From Quillaja saponaria (taxonomy: Eukaryota > Streptophyta > Magnoliopsida > Fabales > Quillajaceae): DNA of 64,000 nt. Made by a program: the position numbers and the translations under genes. Below, one piece after another: positions 12,161 through 24,483 of this stretch. The first letter of the stretch is position 1; the number at the start of each line of letters is the position of its first letter. Under the pieces are notes generated by a model. That model was not told where the DNA came from. It saw only the letters and a list, made by a program, of their open reading frames with translations, and searched no databases. Location: contig CM055609.1 of NCBI GenBank assembly GCA_029379385.1, positions 5,208,001 to 5,272,000 of the forward strand, read 5' to 3'.

Positions 12161-12499
12161 ATGCATGGATGGAAATATATGAAGGATTTGAGGGTGATGA
12201 TGATGATGGTGGCATTAATTATGTCAAAGCTGCTAAGTATAATTTCATCAGCGGAGGCTGCGGCAAGAATACCTGCTTTTGTTATGTCTGAACCTCTAGC
12301 GCCTGAGCCTGTTTCTTCTCCACCACTTGATGGATTTCGCCGGAAACATCCGTCTCCCCTGAAAGATGAGATAAAAAAAGTGAAAGAGTGTAAGGAAAAG
12401 TGTAAAAGGAAATCTAAACACTTGCATGGCTCTTATTATGAAATTGAGCTTGCTTTGTGTATGCTAGAATGTTTGAGATACCCCGGTTATTTCTTATGA
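12161..12499 (+). CDS. small secreted cysteine peptide, alpha-hairpinin-like (family member 3)
   Basis: A 112-residue single-exon precursor. The hydrophobic Met-rich stretch at residues 11-30, ending around SAEAAA, fits a signal peptide with cleavage near residue 34. A Pro-rich linker follows (EPLAPEPVSSPPL). The Lys-rich core has exactly C77-x3-C81-x18-C100-x3-C104. These are the only four cysteines in the protein, which fits two disulfides in a helical hairpin. The start could also be the methionine at residue 7. Paralogous to the peptide genes at 7483, 43071 and 49447. Function is inferred. Confidence 0.65.
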   Translation: MHGWKYMKDLRVMMMMVALIMSKLLSIISSAEAAARIPAFVMSEPLAPEPVSSPPLDGFRRKHPSPLKDEIKKVKECKEKCKRKSKHLHGSYYEIELALCMLECLRYPGYFL

Positions 12500-13336
12500 A
12501 ACTCAAGGAGGAATCTTTAAAACATCATCCACTAATTATGTATGCTGAATTTTGCTTCCATGAATATGCTTCTACAGCTTTGTAAGGTAGCATCTGGTGA
12601 TGCTGGAGCATATCTGTGACATCCTTGTCTTATTTTCAATTTAATGTTGTCAATTGCTTTTACTTAGATGTCATTTATGTTTTGCTTTAGTTGTAAGCAA
12701 TCCATCCATAGATACCGTTAATGCATTCAGGACTCAAAGTTCACCTGTTGTTGGACGGTCTTTGTTCCAAAACTATATCATATATGTAAGTATTCTTTGA
12801 GTTCAAGTTCTTTTCAACAAGATGGTTGTGACGGTTGGCCGACCACCCTTGCTGGCATCCCCCTGCATCAATCAGAAAGGGATTGAGGCAATCTATGCCA
12901 TGTATACTATTCTACAATCCAAGAGTCCAGTCCGCCAATAATTCATATACTTGTAACAGAGAACAAGTTTGAAGTTTGCAATTATATTTCAGCAGGTGCT
13001 GCTAACTTTCAAGCTGGGTTTAGAAGTTAAGGGTTTGGCAGTTTTGAAAGTTTTACCGGTAACACATTGTCATTGCCATCCCCCCCCTTCTCCCCTAAGC
13101 AGCATTAGAAGATAGAATCTATCAGAATCGGGTGGAAAATGAAATAAAAGGTCACCATATTTGAGTTAACAATGCTGTAAAGCCTTCTCATCAGGGCTGC
13201 ACTACAGTTACAACCAAGTATACAGCAACTGAATGGAATTAGCAATAATTTCCTATCCTTATGATGCTAAGAAAAAAGAACCGGAAAGACATCTCACTAT
13301 TCTTGCACTCTTGCCATCCTTCTTTTTAAGCTTTAT
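12500..13336. other. intergenic with short coding-like stretches of unknown origin
   Basis: The region has a less AT-rich, exon-like composition than its surroundings. Between about 12690 and 12790, and between 12815 and 12942, plus-strand frames stay open and read like protein (for example VVGRSLFQNYI and NQKGIEAIYAMYTI), but with no matching start, splice frame or family that I recognise. It may be a gene relic. The stretch from about 13100 to 13336 is probably the 3' UTR of the minus-strand tubby gene. Confidence 0.3.
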
Positions 13337-16300
13337 CTATTCACAAGCCAATTTAGTGTCAAAGCTGCTCAGGCATATTGCAAAAGCTTGAAATGCCGAT
13401 AAGGGATACCGATAATCCATAGTGAACATATCTTTTCCAACTTTGCCAAACTGCAGAATTACCTTATCATAGTCTGGTGGGCCTGGCTGAGATGGTGTAG
13501 GTGCACCAGCAGCTGGCTGAGAAGCAGCAATCAACTGAAAGTTTTTAACAGATGCAACGGTTACCCGTCCCCGGAAATTTAGGCACCAACATTGTAACTG
13601 CTCATGCCATCTTGGAGGCTTGTTCTTCAGAATCAAGGGTCTCGCCTTCCCATCCTCATCATCATCATTGGATTCCCCAATCTCTGAAAAACGTGAGCTG
13701 CTGAACTCAACAGAGCGATCAAGAGACTTAGAGAAGGAGATGCTCCTGAATGAATCCCCAAGGTTGTGAGGGAGAAGCTCCGGTTGACCAGGTACTGTGC
13801 CACCTGAATCAAGTGCTGAGGCTGGTATTGACTGCATAATGCAATGCATCCTTCGAGGGCCTCTTGTGCCGAGCACATTTAATTCATATGTTACCTGAGC
13901 TATGTTGTAGCTCCCAGTTGGTACCTTCGGGGAAACTTTTTTGGAATAAAACCTACGGCTTGTTCTCCCTGGAGGGGGAATATGGGCAGAAGAGTATGGA
14001 GGCTGTGTGTCATATATTAGGAATTTTGTACCAAGAAAGTTTGATCTGGAACATGGAACCAAATAGAGAAATTTCAACACAACTGAGTAAAATCAATGGG
14101 GACATATCAAAATAGGAGAAGATTTTGAAAATGACACCCATTAGTATTTGGTACAAAAACCTAAATTGTTGGGAGCTCAACTTCCACAGTTAGTACTTTT
14201 GCAACACAATCAGTACACCCAGCATACAACAGTTTTTTTTTTTTTTTTTTCCTCTCCGAAGAAGGATTTGAAGTATAAACTCAACTAAGACTTAAATCTA
14301 CAAGTTGGGGTTGGTTAAAATTAGAATTTGAAGTATCTCTCTTTAATTAATTTAGAATGGTGGTTTGTTGCAACTTGCTATTGTTCTTCTCTAGCTATAA
14401 AAGGAAGAAATGATATCCAGTCCTCGAAAATCAAATTGTTTAACAAAGTGATGAGATATACCAAATTTAGTCATTCTATCTAGTCATAAATGTCACCAAG
14501 TAAGCTATGAAGATGTTGGAAGGATTTGACAAAGTGAATCCAAGGCGTAACCGGAGGACTTAAAGATTTTAGAATCTTCCTTCTTTTATCTATCAAAATA
14601 TGAATGAGAAGAATAAATTAGAATATAGAGAAACTCAAAAGTTACTTATTTTTAATCTATTCAGCAAAATCATGAATTCTTCTACCTTTATCTTCTTAAA
14701 ATTAAATTCATAACCATGATGGTGCTAGCTTCTTTCTATGTAAGATTTGACCAAAATCAAAGACAGAGTAATAAGTCTGATTATTCTACGTATTATGAAA
14801 ATAGCATACCTCAGCTTTCCAATATATGTGCTGCTTGATCTAGAAATGTTGTCTGCATCCATGGAGATAACATACTCTGTGCATGTAGTTCGCCGGGTCC
14901 TCTTAGCAGATAGGAGGAACTTTCCATTTTCAACTAGCAAAACTGCAAAAGAAAAGTAATTAAAAGAAATTGTGGTCATAAGTTCACCGTAAACATCAAT
15001 TTGTGGTATTATATGCAGTATATGTCAAAGATGGATCAAAATAATATATAACCCAGAAGGCAAACCATTGTTAAAAAGCAAAAATATTTTTTTTGCATTT
15101 TTCTTTTCATTGGATTTTTATGAGGGGATCATAACTTAGATTTGTGCCAAGGTTTCAGAAGAAAAGGAAATAGGATCATTATCTGAATACTGTCTACTAT
15201 TCAGTTTTTTCGGAAATTCTGTTTCGGATAATTGAACGCCCTTAAAGGTGCATTTAACATGCATTTCTCTATTCCAATCCTTTAAAATCAATGATAAAGG
15301 GGAAAAAAATTGATGTTTATAAAGAAATAATTGAATATAAAATTGAATAAGGATAACATCTTGCAAACCTTGACATTGGTGTTAATGGACAAACTCGTTA
15401 TTTATTCCCAAACAGCTAGTTCATGGACTAAGGAATCCACTCGTCATCAAGTCCAAATACTCCACCCACCATATGAAACCAGATATCTTAATTTTATTTT
15501 ATAAGCTACAGCAACTAAGCAAGTAACAAGGTCCTCTATTTCATAAGCTGAAGCTATTTAGATTTGTATTAGAGTTCAAGGTGTAAAAACATACACAGTA
15601 TCAAATAATCAACACATGAGGCATACAGTTAGAGGAACATGACAAGACAGAAAGCAAGATGAGTATTCTCTTGGGTACATGGATATCATGGAAACTCATC
15701 TTGAAATACTTAAGTGCTCCAAACATTACTGGAATATGACAACTGAAGATTTCACTAATAACACTCACAAGTCTTTCTTGCTCTCACAATTAAGTTACAA
15801 ACTCAAATACTGTCTTGGCAATAGTTGCTTTGGGTGTTTACCAACATACACAGAGCAGTGCCAGGTTCGCAATTTTCTCTATGATGTCTATTAAAACTGC
15901 AAAAGATTATAAAAAAAAAAAAAGAGAACAGAAAAGAAAAAAGAAGAGTCATATTAAATTACTATACAGGTCACAGCATGGTCCACGTTGCATGACGTTC
16001 CACTTATGTCAATGCAGATTCCTATTAGACTTCCTTACACCATAATGAAACAATCTAACCAGTGAATTAGCATGCAATCAAACATGAGGTACTAGCACTA
16101 TCAGAAAATCTAAAATTGGAAGCATTTAAATGCATGTAATCTTTGTATTAAATCTACATGATGCAGACAAAGGAATTTGAGACTACCGAGCATAGCAGAA
16201 CACAAAATTGAATAATAAAGAACAAATAAAATCAATTTGTCAAAGAAGATGATTACCCGGGCTGAGACAAAGGAATAGGTGGTACGTTAAGTTAGATTTA

Positions 16301-16847
16301 TCTCTTTTGATGAAACATTGAATGGTTGCATCGCGTGGCCCAGGCTGTTTGAAAGGTCAAAAAGGAAAAAAAAAAATTATTAGGTCACTCTTAGCATCAT
16401 ACAATGCTCAACAGTCCAAGTATGTTAACCAACAGTATCATCTCCTTACAAATGAAAAGGATAATTAACTAATGTGCCACTGCAAAATCAATAAGAGACC
16501 TGCTTCAGGGATACTGGGAAGGTAAGCTTCCCACAAAACTCCGGGCTCTTCACTATTTCTTTGCACATAATCCTCCAAGAATGGCAAACTGCAGCACATG
16601 CAACAACATGCTTTCGAGCAGGCCATGTACTCTCGCTCTCCTCTAGCCTTCTAATTACATCATATAATAGTTCTGGGGGTAGGCTAGCCCAACGACTATT
16701 TTGAATCACAATAGGCTGATCTTGTAAATCATGTAAAGAACCATGAGACTTTCCTCTGTTATGGCCAATCAACCTGACGTCAAAACTCCGTCTAGATAAG
16801 CTCCCAAAACCATCCCTTACATCACGAACTATGCTACGGAATGACAT
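13337..16847 (-). CDS. tubby-like F-box protein (TLP/TULP)
   Basis: A 425-residue protein from four coding exons on the minus strand: 16500-16847, 16257-16344, 14810-14942 and 13337-14045. The F-box lies at about residues 53-98 ([20 protein letters not shown] onwards), followed by a full tubby domain beginning [17 protein letters not shown] and ending in the conserved terminus [15 protein letters not shown]. Length and domain order match plant TLPs (about 400-430 residues). These proteins bind phosphoinositides at the plasma membrane through the tubby domain and join SCF ubiquitin ligases through the F-box; they act in abscisic acid and stress signalling and in fungal colonisation. An Asp-rich insert (NDDDEDG) sits within the tubby domain, where plant TLPs vary. 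The gene has a spliced leader. Which Arabidopsis TLP is the orthologue was not decided. Confidence 0.93.
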
Positions 16848-18050
16848 TTTACAGGTTGCTCACAATGATGGTACAATTCTATATCTCTTCAAATGAATCT
16901 TACAGTGTCCCAATGTTATGTGCATGCGACTGCAATAAACAGAGTGATTCAGTTCAACCACAAACTTTTATTATTAAGGAACAAAAAGTAGGAATATATA
17001 GAAAAGTCATGCACCAAAAGAGAAAGAAAAAGAAAAGAATAGAAAAGAAAAGGTATAAGAAAAGCAGCTTCACATGGACTTTAAAGTTCCCCAAATACCA
17101 AAACTTTAGCTAGTGAATTCCTCTCCTTAGACATCAGAACTCGTTTCCCCCCCCTCAAAAAAAAAAAAAATGCTTAATAAAATATGTTACACTGCCATTT
17201 TAAAGAACTCTAATTCTTCTTTACTATCTAAATGTGTATTCATTTGCATAGCAAAGGTATGTAAAATTTGTGAAATACATGGAATTGCTTTTTGATGAAA
17301 TTTATCATGGAAACCTAGAACTTCCGGAATTTCATGTTCTCCTTCACTGAAGTCCAAAAGAGAGTAAATTTCACCATTGATTAGTTTAAAGAACAGAAAG
17401 AGAACCCAATAAAACACAAAAAGAGCAATTATTTTTTGCCAAATTCTTTGTCACCGATTCCCACCTTCATATACGAAAACTGGAGACAACAGTAGAATAC
17501 TGACATTGAGGATATCGATTAAGCTTCAAAGCTTGTCAAGAGTACATTTTGGCGAATAATTAATCTTATAAGATTTTTCTAATTTCTTTTACTTTCAAGC
17601 TAATTTTGCAAATAGAAGCCTGAAGCTCAATTAGTGAACCTATAATCTGAGGTACCAGAAAAAATAAAAGGAACAGAGAGGCAGAGAGGCAGAGAGGCAG
17701 AGAGACAAACTGTTAGGAACTGAATGTAATCAGAGCTCCATAGACGAATCAAATGGCATCCTCTATCTGCAAAGAAGAAGTAAATGTTAGAAGCTCATGA
17801 ATTCCCAAAATCCACAGCTTAATTAAGATTTTACCACTCCCCAACCATCAAATATTACAGATCATGATGAAGATTTGACTAGCTGAAAACCCAGAAAATT
17901 CCCAGCATTCTGAAGAGAAACCCAGATGGAAAATCCAACATTTGAAGAAAATTTTCAGGAAATAATATTAAAAAAAATAAAAATTCTGAATGAGGAGCTA
18001 ACCAAGATGGGAGTGATCTGTTTCTGAAGCATTTGCACTCCTTGCAAAAT
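16848..18050 (-). other. 5' leader region of the tubby-like gene, with introns
   Basis: On the minus strand an acceptor TTGCAG precedes 16930, so 16848-16930 is probably the last leader exon. A further leader exon around 17700-17775 is suggested by an acceptor near 17776. A possible donor lies near 18000 (CATCTTG followed by GTTAGC). The leader contains about four copies of GAGGCAGA at 17677-17705. Small open frames here have no recognisable content. Transcript structure is inferred from splice consensus only. Confidence 0.4.
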
Positions 18051-20109
18051 GAAATCTACAAACGCAATTCCTTTTGCACCAGAGATTCAGTACAAAAAGT
18101 TAGGTCAGAATTCTTACACCCTCTTTCCCAGTCTCTCTCTATCATATCCGGACTCCAAAGTCATATTAAACCAAAGAGAAAAAGCTAAGAAATTTTCATT
18201 TATTTTTTATTCTGCGTATATTACTTATTAACTAAGAAATTAAAAAAATATGAATTTCTATATTCCAACTTCACTCCATGACCGATTTGCATTTGACTTT
18301 TCCTTTGTGTGATCGATCTGACTCTACGGAAAAGTTGCAGAGATACATTTGAAATACCGTGTTTCTTGCAAGCGGCTATTTTTTTGGTTCCGTCTTTGAA
18401 AATTGATTTAGATAATTGATTTTGTTAATAAAAGTAAAAAAATAATTAATTTTTAACATAATTTAATATTTATTTGACTAGTTATAAAATAAAATAAAAA
18501 GAATCATAAAAATATTTAAAAAATATATAAGATATTTTTATTGTTATAAATGTGTTTTGAAAAAAAATACATATGAGTAACTTTAAAAAAATAAATTACA
18601 ATTATGTCATACTTTCAATTAAAATTAATTTTCAAGTTCTCACATTTATCAAATTATATTATATGGACTATTGATTTTTTTTTTATTTTAATGTTTTTTT
18701 TCTATAAGGAGTTAATATATATTTTATTCTGTTGTTTGAATTATACTTGTGGTTTATGAACCATATTTTTATTGTTATGCCACAATTATATGAATTTCTT
18801 ATTTATTTTTAAAATTTAAATATATATTGAAAATATTTTTTATTTATTCTGATTATTAAAAATTTAAATACTTTTTAGATTTAACAAAAATAACTTATTA
18901 GTTTTTATAAATTATGATAATTTTAAAAAAACTGCAGTTTTGAATTTATTTTGTATTGTTTTAGTTTTATATATCAGTTTATAATTATTATTATTCTAAT
19001 TTTTCTTTATAAGTTGAATAATGTTATGTTTAGTTTATTATTTAATAACACTAAAATCATATTTATGTTTTAATAAGATGATAAAGGTATTTGCATAATG
19101 CTAATTTATTTTCTCAGTGATTGAGATTAAGCTTGTAATATTTTTTAAAATTTTAAAACAAAAATATCTCTCGACTTTAAAAATATCTGTATAATATCAC
19201 TATAATGTATAAAAGATTTAGAGTATTTTAGTCAATTAAGAATTAAATTTCTAGGTAATGTCCACAATAATGTACGTATATCTCCACTGTTTTACCTTAC
19301 GATCCACCTTAAACATACTAATTAACCTTTTGCTATTCATAACTCTTCTTTTTTTTTTTCTAATCGGTTTGGTTTTGTACGCATGCAGTTGGTGATAGAC
19401 AAAGACACTTGCTGTTGAAGTTTCCCAGAACCCTAAAAGCGTAGGTTTTTATTAGGTGTTTCATTGATGTACCAAATTATGTTGTGAATGGTCTCTTGGA
19501 CGACACAGACTTATCTTTTTCATGCATTATTTTCCAACGTTACTATTTATTATTATTGGTTTGGTTTTTGACTTTTTTATTTGTTGGATGTGTGGGCCCC
19601 TCTCTCTTCTTTGGTTAATGAGCGCCGAACGGTGGGTTCCAGGTGACAAAATTCTTGGCCAGAGCATGCTCTCATAATGAAAGGATAGTAAAAACTTGAA
19701 ATGACGCTAATGCCCTTGTTGTTGATGGGTATATTTGAATATAATATACACTAAAAGTTATAATGTATTATGCTTGTGTTTGTGATTTAAGTGTTGTTTA
19801 CTTTATGTTAGCCAAAAAAAAAAAAAAGTAAAAAAAAGTGTTGTTTACTTTATGTTATGAATGAACAAGGTCTATGTGGGAATCCATTTATGATGATGAT
19901 TATTTTTGAATAAATTTTTAGTTTTGATTCTGAATAAGTGTGGTAAATTTTGTTTTAAATAAATATAAAAAGATATGAATATTAGTACCATGTTTTTTTG
20001 GCTAGAATATGTAAAATATCCTATTTACTTTTCTATATATAAAAATAAATTATTGAAAAAACCAAAATTTAGCAAAGGTATAATATTCCCTTATAACAAT
20101 TCATATTCA

Positions 20110-20915
20110 ACTTATTACCATCTAAATACTTTGTAAACAAAGTATACCTTACTTTACTATTGAATAAAAAGCAGCAATCTATGTATATATATTAACATAA
20201 ACCAATTAAGAAAAAAAAATATATAAATCTTGAAGTTCAAAGTCAGCGAGGGATAAAAATAAGATTAAGTATTTTTGGTGAAAGTGAGAGTAATGATATT
20301 TTGCTAAGTACGGTGGAGATTCTTTCAATGGTAGAAGGTGTGCATATTAGCATAATATTTTTTTTTGTAAAAATATATAAAATATTTTCCCTACTTTTTT
20401 ATTTAATGTATAAAATTATCAAAGAATCTAAATTTAACAAACTTATCATTGATGAAATTAAGTTCGAAAACTGAACCATTTAATTTAAAATATGATATAT
20501 TTTAGATGTGTTTTCTATTAATTGATATCTTACTTATTACCATCTAAATACTTTGTAACACATACATTCCTTACTTCACTATAAGATAAAAAATAGCCAT
20601 CTCACTTATAAGACGTGATTCAAGTGATAAGGCAAATTTGAGCTTAGTAGTTGAAAAGGTTTTTATAATATTAGGAGTTTGAGCCAGTAATACAAATATT
20701 TGTAAAAAGAGATAGTCATGAACCTTAAATGAGATTAGAATCATATTAAAACAAATAAGGACACTTGCGGGAAAAAAAAAAAAAAAAAAAACTAATCATC
20801 TCTATATATATTAACATAGACCAATTAAGAGAAAAATATATAAATCTTGATGCTCAAAGTCAGCAAGGGATAAAAATAAGATTAAGTATTCTTGGTGAAA
20901 GAGAGAGTAATGCTT
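20110..20915 (+). repeat. tandem duplication, one copy interrupted by a SINE
   Basis: Copy 1 (about 20110-20295) and copy 2 (about 20535-20915) share TTACCATCTAAATACTTTG at the left and AAAGTCAGC, GGGATAAAAATAAG and GAGAGTAATG at the right. Copy 2 carries about 190 extra bases ending in an A-tract, so copy 1 acts as the empty site. Confidence 0.6.
20611..20789 (+). mobile_element. SINE-like element
   Basis: The unit starts near GACGTGATTCAAGTGATAAG, has a tRNA-promoter-like GAGTTTGAGCC, and ends in a long A-tract. CATCTC occurs at both sides, consistent with a short target-site duplication. A homologous unit lies at 36967-37135. Confidence 0.5.
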
Positions 20916-21289
20916 ATTTGGCTAAACTGTGAATATGAGATTAATAAATGACAAACTCAGTCAGAGAAAGAAAGAGTAATGTTCAAAGTCAGCTATCTCT
21001 ATAAAATATTTTTTAAATAAGATTAACATGCTAAACACAAATTAGTCCAACTCAATCTAAACATATGTGAATCTAATAGATTATGATCCGCTATGATCCG
21101 AACCAAATATAATATCCTCAATGGATTCAATTAGACATATAAAAAATATGATTCAGCTAAATTGAATACCTGACCGATCCAACCAGATGAATCAAATTAC
21201 CATTCAAATAGACTTGTGTTTATTATTCACAATCATCATTAAACAAAAAGGAAACAAAAAAAAGAAAGAATATTTATCATAAGTGGATC

Positions 21290-21491
21290 AGCTACCCGGC
21301 CCGTTTATAATTGGACCAGTGCGGCATATAGAAGCCGGTATCGTGAGCTACCCGGCCCGTTTACAAACTTGCGTAAGTAGCCCATTATTGAGCATGACCT
21401 AATTATGTTTCTTCCACTATAAAATCAAAGTAGTCAGTTAAAACCTTACACTGCTCAGCCCTCAGGTCTCCTTCGAGAGCTAAAACCCTAA
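21290..21491 (+). promoter_or_regulatory. fibrillarin promoter: repeated GGCCCG sites and a telo box
   Basis: GCTACCCGGCCCGTTTA occurs twice, at about 21291-21307 and 21347-21363, as part of a 56-base tandem repeat. AAACCCTAA, a telo box, lies at 21483-21491 just before the start codon. Telo boxes with GC-rich site II-like elements are typical of plant ribosome-biogenesis promoters, which suits fibrillarin. Confidence 0.5.
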
Positions 21492-21519
21492 TTACATTTT
21501 TTGAAGGTGTGTGGTGGAA

Positions 21520-24483
21520 ATGGTTAGCTACGGTGGTGGTGGAGGATTCAGGGGCAGGGGTGATGGTGGTGGAGGATTCAGAGGCAGGGGTGATGGTGGT
21601 AGAGGTAGAGGCAGGGGTTTTGGAGGAAGAGGAGGAGACAGAGGAGGTAGTGCTTTTAAACCCCGTGGTGGTGGTGGTGGTGACCGTGGCCGCGGAGGCC
21701 GAGGTGGTCGAGGTGGACGAGGAGGTCGGGGTGGAGGAATGAAAGGTGGAAGCAGAGTTGTAGTTGAGCCTCATAGACATGAAGGGGTGTTCATTGCCAA
21801 GGGTAAAGAAGATGCTCTTGTTACTAAGAATCTGGTCCCTGGGGAAGCTGTTTACAATGAGAAGAGGATTTCTGTGCAGGTTATTTGCTTTCTAGTAATA
21901 TGGGAATGTTATTTGAGTGACTTTCAATTATTTGATCATAGAACAACTTGTTTTTTGATTTAATTACTTCTATTACTTGTTGCAGTTTTTATGATTGTCA
22001 ACAATATAATGAATGGGACATGTGGACTCTAGTTAAATTAAAATGATGTTGAAAAAAAAAACATTTTTTTTTAAGTGTTCTACCATGGTCAATGGTTTAT
22101 ATAAACCTTTTAATTTTGTATTTAAAGAAGAAAAAAAACAGCTTTACCTTTTAATTTTGTTTCACATGTCCTAAGAAGTGGGATTAGGGGTACCTATACA
22201 TTTCTTTGTGGTCAGGGCAAGATTTATCTCTGTGAACAATTATTTTGACTTCTGACCTTTTCTTTTACACTCTGCAGACTGAAGATGGTACTAAAGTTGA
22301 GTACAGGATTTGGAACCCTTTCCGTTCAAAGCTATGTGCTGCCATTCTTGGTGGGGTTGATAACATATGGATTGTGAGTCTCTTCTTTGTGTTTTCTTAA
22401 TAATCATTCCTTGCTATGTATTTTGGTAGTCAATGTATTCTTAAAATCTGATTTCTCTATGTCCATGAAGAAACCTGGTGCTAAAGTCCTCTACCTTGGG
22501 GCTGCTTCTGGGACCACTGTCTCTCATGTATCTGACATTGTTGGCCCGGTAAATGTTACTAATTGAATAGAATATGTTCATAGTAGATCTTTAAAATTAG
22601 CTGCTCATAATTTTCTTCTCTGTTTGTAGACCGGAGTGGTCTATGCTGTAGAGTTTTCTCATAGGAGTGGCCGAGACTTGGTCAACATGGCAAAGAAGCG
22701 AACTAATATTATACCTATTATCGAGGATGCTAGACATCCCTCCAGGTATCGGATGTTGGTTGGCATGGTAGATGTGATATTTTCTGATGTTGCTCAGCCT
22801 GATCAGGTTTGTTCAATGAGCCTCACTTATTTAACTTAATTATCTTTATTATCTATATAGAGAAAGAATGATAAAATATGATGCCTGGTTATATTTCCCT
22901 GATTTATTTATTTAATGAGAACACATGCATTCATATTATTCTATTTTATGATGTCTTGTGCAATAGCTTCTTATTGTTTTTGGTAGGTATCCCGAACTTG
23001 ATTGTTCGAATCAAGTATTCTATAAAACTTTGAGATATATGTTACTTGACTGAAAGTTGTTGTTGCTGTACTTTTGTCTTTTAGTCATCAACCATCAATT
23101 AAAACTGAATAATATAATTTATGTTCTCTTATACTTTTGGGAATGTGTACATTTTGCATTAATGTTCTATGCATATGATGAGTTACTCGGATTCCCCTTC
23201 AAGACTTAATGTGTGATGCAAGCCCGAGTTTCTGATGCTTATCAACTTCTGCTTTTTCTTTCCCTTTTCCCTTTGCTGCTGTACTTGTATTCTTGGCATC
23301 AGCCATCAACTATATTTGAATAATCTAATAGATGTATTATCATATCTTATGTGTGCAACTTTCTGTAATGTTCTATGCATATGATGAGTTACTCGGATTC
23401 CCCTTCAAGACTTAATGGGTGATGCAAGCCCGAGTTTCTGATGCATGTAGACTTCCTTATATATATATATATATATTTTTTCCTGTTCTCTTTGTGCTGC
23501 TCATTGGTTTGATAAAAGCTACCTGTAAAGTGTGTATAACTGAGAATGAGTTACTCGGGTTCTGTTTTAGGCATTGTTGGTGATGGAAATCTGAGCTTCT
23601 AATTGCCATTTAATTCAATTTGTAGGGAATACTACACGGAGTCAGTTTTGTCACCTCTGATTTTTAAAAAGTGTGTTTTAATGTTATTTATCATCTTCCT
23701 TTATCTACAACAAACTTATGCTCCATGCAAGCAAATAGTTCTCAGAAACTCTTCTCTTCTAATTTTAGCTATAAATGAAATATATCTTGAATTGTGCTTT
23801 CCGGATCAACTTCGCTGGACTGAGTAGCCCCCATCATTTTTGGGTCTAAATTTTCTTGCCCCGTTTAATGGATTTTGCAGGCAAGGATTTTGGCATTGAA
23901 TGCGTCATTTTTCCTGAAGGCTGGAGGTCATTTTGTAATTTCAATTAAGGTTTGTTCCAGAACACTAGTTATCTACAAATGAATAAAGCCTTTTGACATT
24001 TTTGGATTCTAATGAAATTGAAGGACTTGTTTGGCAAATTGTATGAATACGACTTGATAGAATAAGACTATTCATTTGATTCTTATATAATGTTTTGTAA
24101 CATGAAACTTCTTACTAACCTTGAAATTTGAAGTAAAAAAAACTGCATCAGCCATCAACTCCTTAAACATAATGTTCCTTTGGTTCATATGCCCCCTTAT
24201 TGTTAAGCTTTTGTCAATTTGAATGAGCTCGTAAATGCAGTTTTCTTATGTGCTGGTTATATTTCATTTGCTGTAGTATTTCCTGCTTACATTTTTTTTG
24301 AACATCCAGGCAAATTGTATAGACTCCACTGTACCTGCTGCAGCAGTCTTTCAGAGTGAAGTGAAAAAGTTACAAGCAGATCAGTTTAAGCCTAGTGAAC
24401 AAGTAACTCTTGAACCATTCGAGCGAGACCATGCTTGTGTTGTTGGGGGATACCGAATGCCAAAGAAGAAGAAAGATGCTTAG
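21520..24483 (+). CDS. FIB2: fibrillarin, rRNA 2'-O-methyltransferase of C/D snoRNPs
   Basis: A 317-residue nucleolar protein from six exons: 21520-21879, 22278-22373, 22471-22548, 22630-22806, 23881-23949 and 24310-24483, all in phase 0. Residues 4 to about 72 form the Gly/Arg-rich (GAR) domain. The methyltransferase domain follows, with the AdoMet-binding segment [20 protein letters not shown] and the [17 protein letters not shown] segment; it ends [12 protein letters not shown]. Fibrillarin transfers methyl groups to rRNA 2'-hydroxyls guided by C/D-box snoRNAs. The ATG at 21520 is the first in frame. Intron 4 (22807-23880) carries C/D-box snoRNA copies, as plant fibrillarin genes are known to do. 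The promoter has a telo box. Assignment of the family is certain; the number in the symbol is arbitrary between FIB1 and FIB2. Confidence 0.95.
23171..23238 (+). ncRNA. C/D-box snoRNA, copy 1, in fibrillarin intron 4 (U60f-like)
   Basis: C box ATGATGA at 23175-23181, internal C'-like GTGATGC at 23213-23219 and D box CTGA at 23232-23235. GCA and TGC at the two ends could pair as a terminal stem. The location in a fibrillarin intron matches the known Arabidopsis arrangement, where fibrillarin genes host a U60-type C/D snoRNA; the U60 identity is an inference from that context. Confidence 0.75.
23377..23444 (+). ncRNA. C/D-box snoRNA, copy 2, in fibrillarin intron 4 (U60f-like)
   Basis: Nearly identical to copy 1. 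C box ATGATGA is at 23381-23387, C'-like GGTGATGC is internal, D box CTGA is at 23438-23441, and GCA and TGC close the ends. The guide-like part after the C box (GTTACTCGGATTCCCC) is unchanged from copy 1, so both copies would address the same target. Confidence 0.75.
23540..23605 (+). ncRNA. diverged third C/D snoRNA-like copy, possibly non-functional
   Basis: The segment GAATGAGTTACTCGGGTTCTG resembles the 5' half of the two snoRNA copies, and GGTGATGGAAAT matches the C' region. The C box has decayed to GAATGA, and the D box aligned to copy 1 reads CTAA, although a CTGA occurs at 23591-23594. It is probably an older duplicate that has lost its box motifs. Confidence 0.45.

Larger units (their letters stand above)
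18051..21289. other. long AT-rich intergenic region with a local duplication and a SINE
   Basis: No gene is seen in 18051-21289. From about 18400 to 19260 it is almost pure AT-rich spacer. A segment at about 20110-20295 is repeated at 20535-20915, the second copy being interrupted by a SINE-like insertion. A short stretch at 19795-19855 repeats GTGTTGTTTACTTTATGTTA. Confidence 0.4.
23040..23450 (+). repeat. tandem duplication of a snoRNA-bearing intron unit
   Basis: Two units of about 206 bases lie in fibrillarin intron 4. Each has a GCTGTACTT...CATCA(A/G)CCATCAA stretch, then the snoRNA block beginning GCATATGATGAGTTACTCGG. The duplication explains the two near-identical snoRNA copies. Confidence 0.6.

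Noticed and set aside
17187..17417. A 76-residue minus-strand frame upstream of the tubby gene
   Set aside because: It lies within the inferred leader intron, contains no known motif, and has no start context or splice link to the gene.
21509..21780. Overlapping Glu/Val-rich and Ser/Thr-rich open frames at the fibrillarin start
   Set aside because: These are other-frame readings of the GGN-CGN repeats that encode the GAR domain.
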